Source of the DNA: Lepisosteus oculatus
Lineage: Eukaryota; Chordata; Actinopteri; Semionotiformes; Lepisosteidae
DNA length: 64,000 bases
Reading direction: 5' to 3'
NCBI RefSeq assembly: GCF_040954835.1
Contig: NC_090700.1
Location: 20,687,501-20,751,500, forward strand
The position numbers and the translations under genes are program-made. The notes below the pieces were generated by a model, which saw only the letters and a list, made by a program, of their open reading frames with translations, was not told the DNA's origin and did not search any database. Numbering within the stretch: the stretch's first letter is position 1; the number at the start of each line of letters is the position of its first letter. Of this stretch, positions 1 through 11,626 are shown one piece after another.

Positions 1-2029
1 GATACTTTTGACAGTAATTTACAGGAGCATAACATAGGTTGGTACACTTTATTATTACGGTATTCAAATGTCCAAATTCTAGAAAAATACTGTATCATCC
101 CTCATCCTCTCCCACTCCCTCTTCATCTTTTTCTTAGTATCAATATCAATATCATTTTCTATTTCCTTTTCTCTGCAATGCTGATTTATCTCACAGAACT
201 GAACCCTACCTTTTTTAAATTCTGTTCTTACAATATTACTTAATGGTCCTCAATTTCTCTCACCTTTGCAGGGGACTTTCATTTGGTCAATAATGAACAC
301 ACTTAAAGGTCCAATAATAGTCCAGTAATAGTACAGGCTTCTTTCTAAAGTCTTCTGACAATTAATACATACTGTATATACTGTACTGTATTACCTCACC
401 TAGAGAGAGCAAGCCACTCTTTTCCAGGACAGAACCATGGCCTCAGAGTTGGAGGTACTGACCCTCATAAGGGAAGAAGGATTAGAGGTCTATAAGAATA
501 GAAGCCTTTTATTTAAAAAGAACATAGCTCACACTTTGAACTTCTTCCTACATGTGGGCTATAACACAAAGTAAGGGTTGTATTGTAATATCACAATTCT
601 TTATGTAGAAAATTGCCTCTCTTTTTCCTAAGTAACTGATTGTATTATTAAGGTAGTCAGACACTGTACAAAAAAATCAGAAAAATTGAAAATGAACAGA
701 AAATTATTTTGAGAGATCATATTTAATCTCATTCAGTGTCTGATTACAAAGCTTCCCACTTAATTTAATTGTGTGTACATTCTGTACAATGAAGTTACAT
801 ACAGTATAGTCCACGCAAATATCTTCCAATTAAATATTTGCCCAAGACAAACTGTGAATACATACAGTACATATACAAAAAAGTTTTACTTTCCAGTAAC
901 CAACACTGCAAGAAAAATAATTTCAAACATTTAAACCTATTTCACACCCCATGCCAAACACAAGTAACACAAGTTTATTATGATAAAACTAAGCCATTTA
1001 AAAGTTAGTGAAACTTTGAACTACCAAAGATCACAGCCCTCTCTTCCAGCAGCTGGATGTCTTTCCATTCTTGCCTTTCTGTTATCAAAAACATAATTTG
1101 TAACTACCTGCAGTCTACACATTATGGCAGAATCACAAGGACATGTTGTTAGAAAAAGAAGCGTTTTAACATAAACAACTTTTTACACTTGCAAGGTCAT
1201 CAGTACTCTGAGTAACCAATGGGTTACACAGAAAGTACAGGAACATGGTTATAATTGCAATTCTTTTGAGATTATCGTGGTGTTATATAAAAGATATTTA
1301 AAAAACAATCCTTTAAAACAAAACATCAGGAGCTCACCCAGGTGGAATATGAGCCACCTAGGTATCTGTAGCCACATGGTACCAGGCACAGACTGGTGTA
1401 ACAGAAAATGTATAGGTTTTCTACAGGGTGCACTGAGTCAGGGAACAGTTTTGTTTATTTTATCTGACATACTTCTATTTTTTAATCTGAAAGTCTTACT
1501 TTTTGTATGATTACAGTAACTGAAGCTATAGCAATAATACTTTATCAGTATAGTTCATAGCTTCTGAAACCTTATCTGTTTCAGTGTTAAGTGCAGTGTC
1601 ACATCCAATAACGACTAGTCATGCACAAAGACTGTAGCATGTGGTGAGAATGTAGAATGTGCACACTGTCATTTGACATGCATTGCCCAGACATCAGACA
1701 CACACTTTGTTTGACATGCTGCAAACTTCACAGTGACATACAGGACACACATCAGCAACTGGAAGAGCTGATCTCCCTGATGCCAGGGCAAGTTCACAGT
1801 AGGTGGTGCTCATGGAATGCCAAGTGAAACCAGGCTTTCTAAAACCTACAGAAGTCACCACTTGTGGAATAATGGCCTTCATGTCCCTCACTTTTCATAC
1901 TCATTATACTCTGCCCATCAGTACTATTGGTTAAAGAACAGACCTTTGGATTTAATTAGCTTGGTTTCTGGTATTCCATTGTTGCAATAGTCTCATGCTG
2001 CCATTTCTTGAAGAATCACAGAATTTAAG
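1..2029. other. Intergenic AT-rich DNA, no gene seen
   Basis: No ORF with recognisable protein similarity and no spliced gene structure is seen on either strand. The stretch is AT-rich and carries several TACTGTA/TACAGTA motifs, for example near 370-390. It contains one copy of a short local duplication (893-1016). The short ORFs here (77 aa or less) look like chance frames. Confidence 0.6.
893..1016 (+). repeat. Copy 1 of a local ~120-bp duplication
   Basis: This stretch, around the words TTTCACACCCCATG and CAAGTTTATTATG, recurs in direct orientation at 2371-2490 with scattered substitutions and a small indel. No coding potential is seen. It may be part of an unrecognised interspersed repeat. 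Confidence 0.6.
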
Positions 2030-2357
2030 AAATGTACAAAAAAGAGTACAGTAGGACATTTGGCCTATCTAGCTTGTGAGGGTACTAGTAGCTAAGTAAA
2101 TCTCATACAGCTAGTTCTTTGAAGGAAGCCAGAGTACCAGGTTAAAAAATATGTCAGGATATCTTGCACGTGTTAAAAGTAAAAAAATGCCTCCTGTTCT
2201 CAGTTTCCCCTCATGTGTCCTGTGTTCTGCTTCAAGTTTCACTAATGTCTTTAAAGAGGTTGACTGGATTAACTTCCTTAAGGCCTTTGAAGATTTTGAA
2301 TACTTGTAATAAATTCTCTGGTAGTTGTTTTTATTCAGGACTAAAAAGGTTCACGAT
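2030..2357 (+). repeat. CR1-like LINE 3' region (decayed)
   Basis: The order of words matches the 3' part of a CR1-like repeat that I know from gar, bowfin and sturgeon-type genomes: a 'ggacatttggcctatctagcttg' type start, 'cttcttgaagga'-like text, 'gcctcctgttctcagttt', 'gaagattttgaatactt' and 'caggactaaaaaggttca'. No RT coding sequence is present, so it is a heavily 5'-truncated copy. Part of it (2225-2350) is repeated at 2728-2870. Family name is by recall of word order only. Confidence 0.5.
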
Positions 2358-2370
2358 ATAATACAATTGC

Positions 2371-2490
2371 AATGAAAATAATTTCAAAAATTTAAACTTA
2401 TTTCACACCCCATGTCAAACAGGTGTAATTTAAATGTTACTACACAAGTTTATTATGCTAAAACTAAACCATTTAAAAGTTGGTGAAAAT
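2371..2490 (+). repeat. Copy 2 of a local ~120-bp duplication
   Basis: Direct repeat of 893-1016, carrying a short extra segment in the middle. It lies immediately 3' of the CR1-like tail at 2030-2357, so it could be flanking DNA that was copied along with it. Confidence 0.6.
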
Positions 2491-2714
2491 TAGAATGACA
2501 GTACTAAAGAGTACACAGTAGTATAGAATACAGATACAATACAGTAGTATTGAAGTTTTGACAGTTGTTTATTGAATGAACAGCTCTTTCACTGCTTTAT
2601 TAACTGGGAATATCAGAGAACTGGCCTGTTGTGTTTGCAGATATTTCAGGATCAAACTGGAGGCAGATGGGTGAGAGTAACCCTTCTACAGGAGACCTGA
2701 ATCAAAGTCCACAC

Positions 2715-2960
2715 ACAGTTTCTGCTCATGTGTCCTACTCCATGTTTCACTGATGTTTTTAAAGAGGTTGTCTGGGTTGACTTCCTTAGGCCTTTGAAGA
2801 TTTTGAATACTTGTAACAAGTCCTCTTGTAGTTGTCTTTATCCAAGACTAAAAAGGTTCGTTTTTAACGTGTTAAAACACGTGTCAAAAAAAAAAATTAG
2901 AGATCACTAAACATGGTGATCTCACTAGAGGTCTGTACAATTTTAGCATATCATCCCTAT
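2715..2960 (+). repeat. Second CR1-like LINE 3' tail
   Basis: Repeats the distal half of the 2030-2357 element: an 'aaagaggttg' word, then 'ggcctttgaagattttgaat', then 'aagactaaaaaggttcg'. It is followed by a short imperfect hairpin (2867-2882, 7-bp arms ACGTGTT/AACACGT) and an A-run. Non-coding. Confidence 0.5.
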
Positions 2961-3599
2961 GATGTAGTGACATGGCTCAGTGAGAGCCACCATCTTGCCT
3001 TAAAACTTGAGCCTTATAATGTGGCCTTGAACCAAAGATGGTCACCTGTTAATTGGGAAAAGTTGCAGAATAAGTGAGAAAGCTATCTGAATGAATCTTT
3101 GGCAATAAGAGAGAGTGAGATTCCCTATGAAGGACAGAAACTGGCAGTATAGGCTTTGTGTGGAATTGCTTCCAGTTTGAACTATAGAAAGTGAAAGATC
3201 CAGGGAAAGTTCTTAGTAGTAACGGATTGGACGGGCTTATTAGATTGTGGGACTCAGAAAGGTAGGGAAGCGTCCTGGGCTGTAATAATGGACATCACAG
3301 GTTCTGGGCAGACATGCATGGTGGATTGTTTGCCAGGCCCAATAGCATGAAAAGCACTGCCAATGAACAGGGTTAGCTGGCTGGGTTATACCAGGGGAAA
3401 GCAAGTCAGTGTGTATTTTGCAGTGTTGAACATTGTCAGGAATATTAAACACACAGTTCCAACAAAGCTATCAGTAGCTTGCAGGTCCTGTCTTTGCACA
3501 ATGTAACAGGTTGTTCATACAGTACACTCAAATGATCGTTGCTATCTCGTAATTATGTGATAATTTGCTCTTGCAAATATTTACATTTTTTTCTCTTAA
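2961..3599. other. Intergenic, nothing recognised
   Basis: No gene, RNA gene or known repeat is recognisable. Short ORFs here lack any familiar motif. Confidence 0.5.
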
Positions 3600-5595
3600 G
3601 TGTAACAGATCTTGTAGTTAATATTGCTCCACCTGACAAACAGGAAATCATTACATCAATAAAATCTTTAAAGAATGGAAAAGCCCCAGGACAAGACAAT
3701 CTAAATGCAGAACTGTTCAAAGCAAACTCAGAGCCTGCAGCCAAGATCCTGTAGCCATTATTTACAGCACTTTGGGAAGGAAAGAAGGTTCCAGATGACT
3801 GGACCAAACACATAATTGTGAAGATACCCAAGAAAGGAGCACTCAACGACTGTAACAACTGGTGGAGAATCACTCTCTTGTCCGTTCCAAGCAAGATTAT
3901 AGCCAAGAACATCATTCAACGGATTTCTGATACAGTTGATAAGCAGATAAGTGTCACGATCGTAAGCCCCTCCTCTTAAGGATGCTCTGGCTCTTTCATG
4001 TTTGTCTTGATTTTTTGCACCTGCCTCCTGTTCCAGCCCCTCCCTACAAATAGCGGCTCGACAGCATAGGCTTCGCAACGGCGTCCTGACCATCTGGGTC
4101 CAGGGCTTGGAGTGCCTGTCCCCATTACCCCCTTTTTATTCCCCCGACCCTTCGCCAGATACCACTCTGGCTTTTAACTTCTGTTATGCCTCTGTCCTGG
4201 ATGGATTACCTGGCTATGGACTCTTGCCTACTCTGGATTACCCTGCGAACTCCCTTTGGACTTGTTTGCCTTGGACCATGGACCTCCCCGAGCACCAGCA
4301 CACCGTTGACAAGTCCCTCTGTTCTTCTTCCAGCCCCGATCCTAGTCTTCTTTCCCAGTGTTTGTTTCACTCCCCTCTAGATTCTGCCGTCTGCATAAGG
4401 CCCTGAAAAACATTTCATGACAATAAAGAAAGAACAGGCTAGATTCTGTAAGGGAAAGCAATATATTGACCAGATATTTGTACTATGCAACATTATTGAG
4501 CAGTGTACAGAGTGACAAAAGTGAGTGTAAATACATTTTGTTGATTTTCAGAAAGCATTTGATAGCATCCACAGTGACAGGGACAGCCATGGCGCATTTT
4601 AAGAGCATATGGAATACCACAAGAGATCACTCTACTCATTAAGAGCTTCTATACTAACTTTACCTTTAGTGTAGGAAACAGCAATCTCTGTTTCGAAGTG
4701 AAGACTGCTGTGAGACAAGGATGTTTAATGTCTGTGTTGCTTTTTAACTTGGTCATTGATTGGGTGATGCATCGCACAACCGAAGACGAGCCAAGAGGCA
4801 TCAGGTGGACACTCTTCTCCACGCTTGAGGACCTTGACTTTGCTGACGATCTTGCCCCACTCTCACACACCCATCAACACATGCAGGAGAAGACTAATCC
4901 CTGAATATTTTTGCCAGGAAGTAGGACTGAAAATAAGTCAGACCAAAACTGAGGTCATGATCCTCAACATCACCAATTCAGTACCAACTAAAGTAAATGG
5001 GGAAGATCTTCTCATGGCTGAAAGATTCACCTATCTAGGCAAAGTGATCAAGCAAGATGGAGGAGTAAGTATGGACATCTAGAAAAGACTAAACAAAGCT
5101 GGAAATGTCTTGAGGATGCTTAACAACGTTTGGAAGTCATCCCAATACAGTATAGTACTTACACCAAGTTGAAGCTATACCAGAGCTGTGTCTTGTCAAC
5201 TCTTCTGTATGGCTCAGAATGCTGGGGGATGATGAAGGGAGATCTGAACAAGCTATCAACATTTCATACCAAAAGCTTGCAGAGAATCCTATGCATCTTC
5301 TGTCCAAGGACTTCTTCAAACAAAGAATTCCTAACCCAAGAGAGTATTTCCACCATCATAAGGAGAAGATGCTGGAGATGAATCAGCCATATCATGAAAA
5401 GTGAGAACTCCATCACTAAGACTGCCCTGCACTGGACTCCTGGAGATAAATGCAATGGCTGAGAACTGTGGAAGAAGAACTGAAGGCCCTGAGCCATAGC
5501 TGGGATACCATAGAAAAATTGGCTAAAGACAGACAGAAGTGGAGGATCTTTGTTGCTGCTCTACATGCCAGCAGGCATACTGGGCAATAATAAAA
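3600..5595 (+). mobile_element. RTE-like non-LTR retrotransposon, broken copy split by an LTR
   Basis: Reverse-transcriptase fragments read in shifting + frames. Near 3610-3750 is an 'LKNGKAPGQDNLNAELFK' motif typical of the RT palm entry. From about 4440 come an F-KAFDSIH block, 'VRQGCLMSVLLFNLVIDWVM' (4719-4780) and the catalytic 'LDFADDLAPLSH' (about 4830-4870). Further on are 'LYGSECW' (about 5205-5225) and a C-terminal 'WRRTVEAELK'-like end near 5460-5500. Stops and frameshifts are frequent and the endonuclease domain is absent, so it is a dead 5'-truncated copy. Clade (RTE/RTE-X) is inferred from the downstream domain style. The element is interrupted at 3952-4422 by an LTR, and its RT resumes cleanly after it. 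Confidence 0.75.
3952..4422 (+). mobile_element. Solo LTR (TGTCACG family) inserted in the RTE-like LINE
   Basis: A 471-bp block begins TGTCACGATCG and ends CATGACA, the TG...CA ends of a retroviral-type LTR. It is flanked by ATAAG (3947-3951) and ATAAA (4423-4427), a likely 5-bp target duplication with one mismatch. It splits the LINE RT between two adjacent codon blocks. An inverted relative lies at 63196-63733. The 99-aa ORF inside (4107-4406) is proline/serine/leucine-rich low-complexity translation of LTR DNA, not a gene. The parent is probably a Ty3/Gypsy-type element, but no internal region is present to prove it. Confidence 0.65.
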
Positions 5596-6260
5596 CAATA
5601 ATCTTACCTTTAGAACTCTTAAGTTTCAGCATTCAGATTGTAAATGCAAAATCAAGTTTGCAAGAATGTGAATGTATCATTTTGTAGATTCATAAAATGG
5701 GACACCATAAGAAGGATCGAATAATTTTGCAAGGGACTGTATATATTACATTATCAAAACACTAATAATAATAATAATTGAGAACAAATATTGACCAAGA
5801 TGTTTATGTGATGGCAAAAAATCACTCTACAAAAAATAAAATCCGTGCCACAGTAAACAAAAAGGCAAGAGATATGTGTTTTAGTTTTGACATTTATTTA
5901 TGGCATTTTTCAAGGCAAATCAAAACAATTCTAATCTAATCTTCCTTTCGAAGTTGGAATGTACTGTAACTCTCCCCTTCATTGGATGTATGAAATGTGC
6001 TCTATGCCATTACTGTGGTATTTATAATGCTTTAGCAGATAAGCTTTTATTTAAACAGCAGGTGATTTAGCAAACTGGGCTGGTAATACCACACACCTGG
6101 GGTCTGCATGAGAGCCCAAGAGCTGCTGAGTGAACAAGCAGGCAGACATGTAGGCAGAGACAAGAGAGCTGAGATACAGAACAACTGACTGTTGTACACA
6201 AACAAGTCAATGAAAGGGAAGTTGTTGCTCCCTGTTATCTTCTTAAATTCTTAGAATGAT
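5596..6260. other. Intergenic, AAT microsatellite only
   Basis: AT-rich DNA with a short (AAT)n run at about 5761-5779. No gene or known element is recognised beyond the tail of the preceding LINE. Confidence 0.5.
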
Positions 6261-6261
6261 T

Positions 6262-6560
6262 TGGCCAAACTACCCATCCATCTATTTTCTAACTGCTTCT
6301 TGCAATTCAAGGATGTGAGGGAGCTGGAGCCTATCAACGAAACCAACTGGCACAAAGCAGGGTACACCCTGGATAGGGCAGCAGACCATTGCAGGGTAGA
6401 GATACAGACAAACACAGACATGTGCACACTCACACCGACAGCCAACTGTCCCAGAATGTTTTACCACTATGTTTTTGGACTGTGGGGGAAACCAGAGCAT
6501 TTGGTGAACACAGGGATGACAAACAAACTCATTCTGTATTGAGAGCTCTGCCTGCACGCC
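6262..6560 (+). repeat. L2-type LINE 3' tail / fish interspersed repeat
   Basis: Matches the very common fish repeat that starts with a 'ccatccatctattttctaac' word. It continues 'ggagcctatc', 'gggtacaccctgga', 'ccattgcagggta' and ends near 'ttttggactgtgggg-aaacc'. The same family occurs at 49195-49480 (same strand) and in reverse orientation at 48545-48855. Overlapping ORFs on both strands are translations of this repeat. I assign it to the L2-like group from memory of its consensus. Confidence 0.65.
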
Positions 6561-6879
6561 AGTAACACCCAGTGTGATACAGTTGATGGTACTGAAATCT
6601 AAATTATACAACAGGCAAAGAAAAATCTAAGGGCCATAGCTGGATAATTATAGAACTTGGTCATCTTGAGGTTACAGTACCAAGTCTCCAAATCTATATA
6701 ATGTCCTCTGTGTCAATAGGGTATTTGAAAGGGCTGTAATAAAGAAAGCTTTTTTTTAATGCAACCAACAAATGTAAGTGATCCAGGTTTCCAAAGCAGC
6801 AAATTTAGCTGTAGTGGCCAGCAAGATATTAAACACTATCTTCTCCAACTTCTCTTTTTATGTTTTGAATGAATGTGAG

Positions 6880-7620
6880 CGTTAACACACCAAAGATCAC
6901 CAAAATTAGGACAGCTTCCTCTGTTTCAATGGTCATATCGGCTAACCTGCTGAATCAATCTGGAGGAGTTGGGTTCCAGAGAAGCAGAGCTGCTCTTCTG
7001 AAAACCCCTGTCTTTCTCAGCCTTGCCCAGCAGGCCATTGTGATCCACTGCTGACACTGGATTGTGTCTCTAAGTGTCTCTACACAGGCTATACACCAGG
7101 GCACTGTCAGTGGATGTGTCTGGACTACCCTGTCCTTGAAAGAAGGTGCCCTCAACAGGCTGAGGGGCACTCGGATCAGGAAGGGAGGCTGCCTTGGATG
7201 CCTGCTCCATCTCTTTCGCCTTGGTCTCGTATCACAACACTCTCCGCTGCACGATGCCAGGCATCACCTGAAGGTAGGCTCCCATGAGGCGGTGATTGGA
7301 GCGAATCAGCTTGCCAGCACAGCTGTCCAGACAGCGCTCCTGGGAAAGTTCAGACAATCAGATTCTGGCACCAATCACCTGGCCTGCTCTCACAACCACT
7401 TTTCTAATATTTGCATTGTCTGAATCTCCACTTGAATTTCAATAATTTCAGCAAATCTTTCACAAGTTTAAAACATATTTGTTGACATCTGAAATCTCTC
7501 AAGTAAAATATGCTTGCATTTATCCTTGTATTAGAAAATGCTGATAGGCTGGGTCATAGCACAGGATCTGTGAGTAAACAGTGTGTACTCTTTCTCACGC
7601 CCTCACAACTTCAAAAGTAA
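6880..7620 (-). pseudogene. timm10b: timm10b partial pseudogene (inverted duplicate of intron 2, exon 3 and 3' UTR)
   Basis: The reverse complement aligns closely with 37080-37835 of the real gene: end of intron 2, acceptor, coding exon 3 and 3' UTR. The CX3C half [20 protein letters not shown] is preserved, but an in-frame TGA at 7232-7234 (reverse strand) replaces the Glu codon after the RRV motif. Exons 1 and 2 are missing. Because intron sequence is included, this is a DNA-level segmental copy, not a retrocopy. Near-identity over the exon suggests it is fairly recent or has been homogenised. The 119-aa + strand ORF here is antisense to it and not a gene. Confidence 0.9.
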
Positions 7621-8229
7621 AAAAAGACAAGTGCAATTAAAAAAAAGCTATTCAATGGGTACTACCAGATCACGATAAATTAAAATGAAAATGCACTTTT
7701 TCCATCAGACAACACCCATCACATTTACAAAGCATAATGGAAAATTAATTTGAAAACTGTGGGCCCTTTAATAATGTGAAGGCAATATTTACTATTATCA
7801 ATACTTAGATTTAGCTTGCAAATGTGATTTTGGGAGATTACATTCTGTTCATTAAATTAAATACAATTTACACAGTTCCAGAGAATGTTTGAAAAAAATG
7901 TAAAGGTGTAGGTGTATCTGATAGCAGACCCATCTGGAACTACACAGATGTGCTAACATTTAAAGAGCAAGTATGGACATTTTCAGGAAATGAATAAAAA
8001 GTATAATTAACTATTTTGTTTATAAATTCAATATACACTGTTAAAAGGATTGTCTGCTGCTCAACCTTACCTACCCCAGTCCAGACAACACCCAGTTAAA
8101 CACAGTTTTTATGGCATTAAAAAAAATATACTCTGTCTTCTTCATCCTAGCGTTAATCCCGCTTGTCGGCACACCCGTCTCCATTTGGTGGTTTGAACCA
8201 AATCTTTGAGCTTACGTTACCATTAAATG
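7621..8229. other. Intergenic, nothing recognised
   Basis: AT-rich, no coding or RNA signature. The first bases may be a weak continuation of the timm10b intron duplicate. Confidence 0.5.
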
Positions 8230-8665
8230 AGACTGAGAATACTCCAACCGGTGTGTCGCTCCACCTGCCATCGGAGTGGGGGAGGAGAACAAAGTAGCAA
8301 ATTCATAGAGGGGGATTATTAGGAGGCATGGGAAATTTGGTCAGGATGCCGGGGTTACACCCCTACTCTTTTCAAGAAGAACCCTGGGATTTTTAATGAT
8401 CACAGAGAGTCAGGACCTTGGTTTTACACCTCACCGAAAGACGGCACTTGTTTACAGTATAGTGTCCCTGTCACCATACTAGGGTATTAAGTCCACTCAC
8501 ATGGACTGCAGGGTGAGTGCCCCCTGCTGGCCTCACTAACACCTCTTCCAGCAGCAACCTTAGTTTTTCCCAGGAGGTGTCTTTATCCAGGTACTGGCCA
8601 GGCTCACACCTGCTTAGCTTCAGTGGGTTGCCAGTTGTAAGTTGCAGGGTGGCATGGCTGCTGGC
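8230..8665 (+). repeat. SINE-like or LINE-tail interspersed repeat
   Basis: A roughly 430-bp unit with the words 'accctgggatttttaatga', 'tttacagtatagtgt-cctgtcac', 'gtactggccaggctcacacc' and 'tgcttagcttcagtgggtt'. A second copy in the same orientation lies at 45170-45560. The unit has no ORF of note. I recognise it as a dispersed fish repeat but cannot name the family with certainty. Confidence 0.6.
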
Positions 8666-8769
8666 TCAGCATTACTCTGTCTGATTTGGGAAATTAATTA
8701 ATAGCAACTGGGATACAGCAGGGGCATTTTTATTTTTAAATACCTGTAAACTATAAAAATAATACATTG

Positions 8770-10075
8770 TGTGTCCCTGCCAGAAGTGTAAGTGTGAATT
8801 GTCTGCAGATTAGCTCATATACAGTACAGTACATCACAGATGTCAGCCTCAGTCCTCACTAGGTGGAGCCAAACCTCAGTATTCGCTGGTAGACTAGAAG
8901 GGAGTTGATCTATTTTTACCTCCTGCCCAGTAATGGAGTGTTGTTTCTCACAGAGGGGATTTTTAGTTTTTAGTATAGTGCTGTTTCACATGACCCTTCA
9001 ATATTTTCTGTAAACAGATAAAGATTAGTCTCTACCCGAATTGTGCATTCCCATTTGCATGGAGCAAAAGAAGGTACTTCGTCACTAAGATTTCACCACA
9101 ATTTACATTCTGTTACATCTCATGCAGGTATCTATCTTTACCTATCTCATGCAGGTAAAAAGGCTCTCGTACAAAATCAAGCTTTCGCCGCATTTCATAT
9201 TATGCAGCATTTCTGAGTTCATGTGATACATGGAGGCGTCCTCGTATCTCTATGAAACATGTCTCTATGAAATGTGTTCCATGTTGCAAATATTTCCGTA
9301 CTGACTGCCTCCTGTGTCAGTACTGCAGCAGACTATATTGGGCACTAGTTTCTTCCTTGCCAGGCTTATGAACGTCACCAGGTAACAAGCCGATGTTGTC
9401 TCCTGACCGTTGTGTGTCCAGTATCTCTGATTGTTAAACCTCTGGGTTTCAGGCCTCTGAGTGCAGCAGCAGCAGAAGAGCCTCTGCTCATGCTTGCTAG
9501 GTCATCAGAAGGGCTAGTCAAAGGTGAAGAAACTTTCCTGTTTCTCTTTGAAGAAGATTCAATATGTTGAGCAGTTGTTCTTGCTAAAAATACATTTCAG
9601 GATCTACCAGTAAATATGGCTGTAACCTTTAACAATACAAAAAAGGAACCAAAACCAGAAAGGAAAGGAAAGATCTATTGGTCTCAGCATTTATGTACAA
9701 CTGTCAATCTACTGTCAATCACAGTCATTCTGTTCAGCAAATTCTTCTTCAAGTAAATTATTCTCACCCACAATTGAAGAAACTGCTGTGTAGCATTTTG
9801 TCCAAATATTAATTATGCTTCATTTAAATGTATTTAAAACAAAAACAATATAATATTTGCAGTTAGAATTGAATTGGTTTATTGGTTTCGTTTTTAAAGA
9901 TAGAAAACTGTGATTTGTAAATTCTTTGAGAGGTTCTTTCTATGTTTTGAATTTTATGCCTTTTATAGGTTAATACTTTTTATGAAACAGTTCGTCTTCA
10001 AATTAATGTTAATAATAATGAAAGTTAATGACCGTCTTTTTCTTAGAAAAGAGAAATTCAGAGAAATCTGATCTC
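8770..10075 (+). pseudogene. MROH 3'-region duplicate A (degraded, direct orientation)
   Basis: Aligns with 30180-31450 of the MROH gene: end of intron 34, a badly eroded exon 35 (around 9025-9060) and most of intron 35. Shared words include 'ggcctctgagtgcagcagca' (9451-9470, beside 30905-30925), 'gaagagcctctgctcatgct' and 'ttgttaaacctctg'. The exon remnant has lost its reading frame and exon 36 is absent, so it is non-functional. It carries an uninterrupted version of the site where a Harbinger element sits in copy B (CTG at 9427-9429). Confidence 0.8.
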
Positions 10076-10269
10076 GCACAATACATCTCATTCTCTTTCT
10101 TTAATGCATCTTCACTTCACTTGGTTCAGCCCATGTCATTCTAAGCTGCAGCCAGTCTTTTGGCTGACCATCAGCTCTTGTCTGAGAGCCTTGAGGAGCC
10201 CTGTAGTTTTTGTTTGTTGTTGAGCAGAAATAACAGGTTGCCAAAAGAAAAAGACTCAATTTTTTCTCT

Positions 10270-10890
10270 TATTTTCAGGAGTTTCTCTATTTGGTTACTA
10301 CATATCTGAGGCTCCCTGTTTCAAAGCAGCAGAAAGCTTTGCTTCGAGCTGTGCATCAGTTTCAGCAGCCTCAAATCTGCCCTTCAAATCTGTCTGGTTC
10401 CACTCCCAAAAGGCTCACCATTTGGTTTCTCCCATACACAAGGCTCCCCGTTTCCATCCAGTGGACTGTTTTCGGTCAGTTTCAGCAGTTTCGGTTTCAA
10501 GACTGTGCATCACATTGTGCAGCAGCCTCAGCTCTCAGAGTCGTCCAGTGCATTAGCTTCAGCTCCAAGCCTGTTCTCTGTATCGCCTGGCACACCAACC
10601 ACAGCTCCTACCCTGCTCTTCATGCCGCCTGACGCAGCGGTCTCAGAATCTAGCCTGCACTCCAGTCCACATTTTTCTTTCACTGGTCATTGCATCGACC
10701 CTTGGGTTTGCCAACCTACAATCCTGGCACTCCTGAGGGCTGCCCTTCTAAGCCAATGTGGATCCCTTTTCAGGGTTTCACTATTTGGTTTCTTTTCATA
10801 CCTGAGACACCCTTTTTCCAACCGGCAGCCCGAATTTAGCAGCCTCTTTTTGCCAGGGATGCAGTTAGTCTGGGTTCTCCCTGGATAGTC
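10270..10890 (+). repeat. Unclassified region with three internal imperfect repeats
   Basis: The phrase '(c)tatttggtt...cat-c-(g)aggctccc-gttTcc' appears three times (about 10290-10325, 10420-10455 and 10787-10825). Stretches rich in 'cagtttcagcag' lie between them. Two overlapping + frames (113 and 127 aa) are open but have no recognisable domain and unlike codon statistics. It may be part of an unknown transposable element; I do not call a gene. Confidence 0.4.
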
Positions 10891-10899
10891 ATTCCTCCC

Positions 10900-11626
10900 C
10901 ATGGGAACACTTCACTTTTCACTTTTTTCGGTCTCTTGGCTCTTGATTTCAGCTGTGGAACCTTCTTTGGTTGTGTTCACACACCCTCCATATTATTGCT
11001 AATACATACTGTATGTAACTACACATTAGTATTAGAATCATTTTGAATCATCCTAGCTTGTACCTCTGGTTAAAACTATGCGAAAAGCTGAATATTCATA
11101 TGGCTGACAACGTTGAACCACCTGCTTAGCATCCCACAGAATATCTTGAGAATATTTTATTTATTTATAGTTTATTGGACTCTCAAGGGTGACATACAAG
11201 TAACACAACCTTGATGGAGAGAACTAGTGGATCATGGTACTACGACATCCTGATAAGAGTAGCCATGAGCGTGTTTCAGGGAACATTACGGGGGGGAAAT
11301 GTACTACCCCTGCAGATTCAAGAAGGGGACACCAAGTTCAACATCCCCGTGTCCAGGGGTTGCTATGGAGAACTTTCTTATTTGGGTTTAATTTCCTTAA
11401 GTTTTATCTTTCAGTTTTACTTGTATTGTGGAACGTCCATTGTGCGCACATTGTGAATAAAAGAAGAAAATTTATCTCACTGCTGTTTCCATCTGGTTCA
11501 TTTGAGCTGTCCTGGACAATGTAGTCAAATAGTTGGATGGACTCTGTGTGCAATAGTATTGGTTCACATTAGTCAATGGACAATCAGGACATGTTCAGGA
11601 AGACAAAGGCTGGAATTTGAAATCAA
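10900..11626. other. Intergenic, nothing recognised
   Basis: Contains ORFs of 81 and 96 aa (11211-11524) in overlapping frames without known motifs; probably repeat-derived. No splice-supported gene. Confidence 0.45.

Noticed and set aside
3553..4093. Minus-strand ORFs of 111-120 aa
   Set aside because: Antisense shadows of the RTE-like RT and the inserted LTR.
4107..4406. 99-aa Pro/Ser/Leu-rich + ORF
   Set aside because: Lies inside the solo LTR; a similar translation exists in the reversed LTR at 63196-63733. Not a gene.
7064..7423. 119-aa + ORF
   Set aside because: Antisense of the timm10b pseudogene exon; the real gene has the same antisense frame at 37252-37657.
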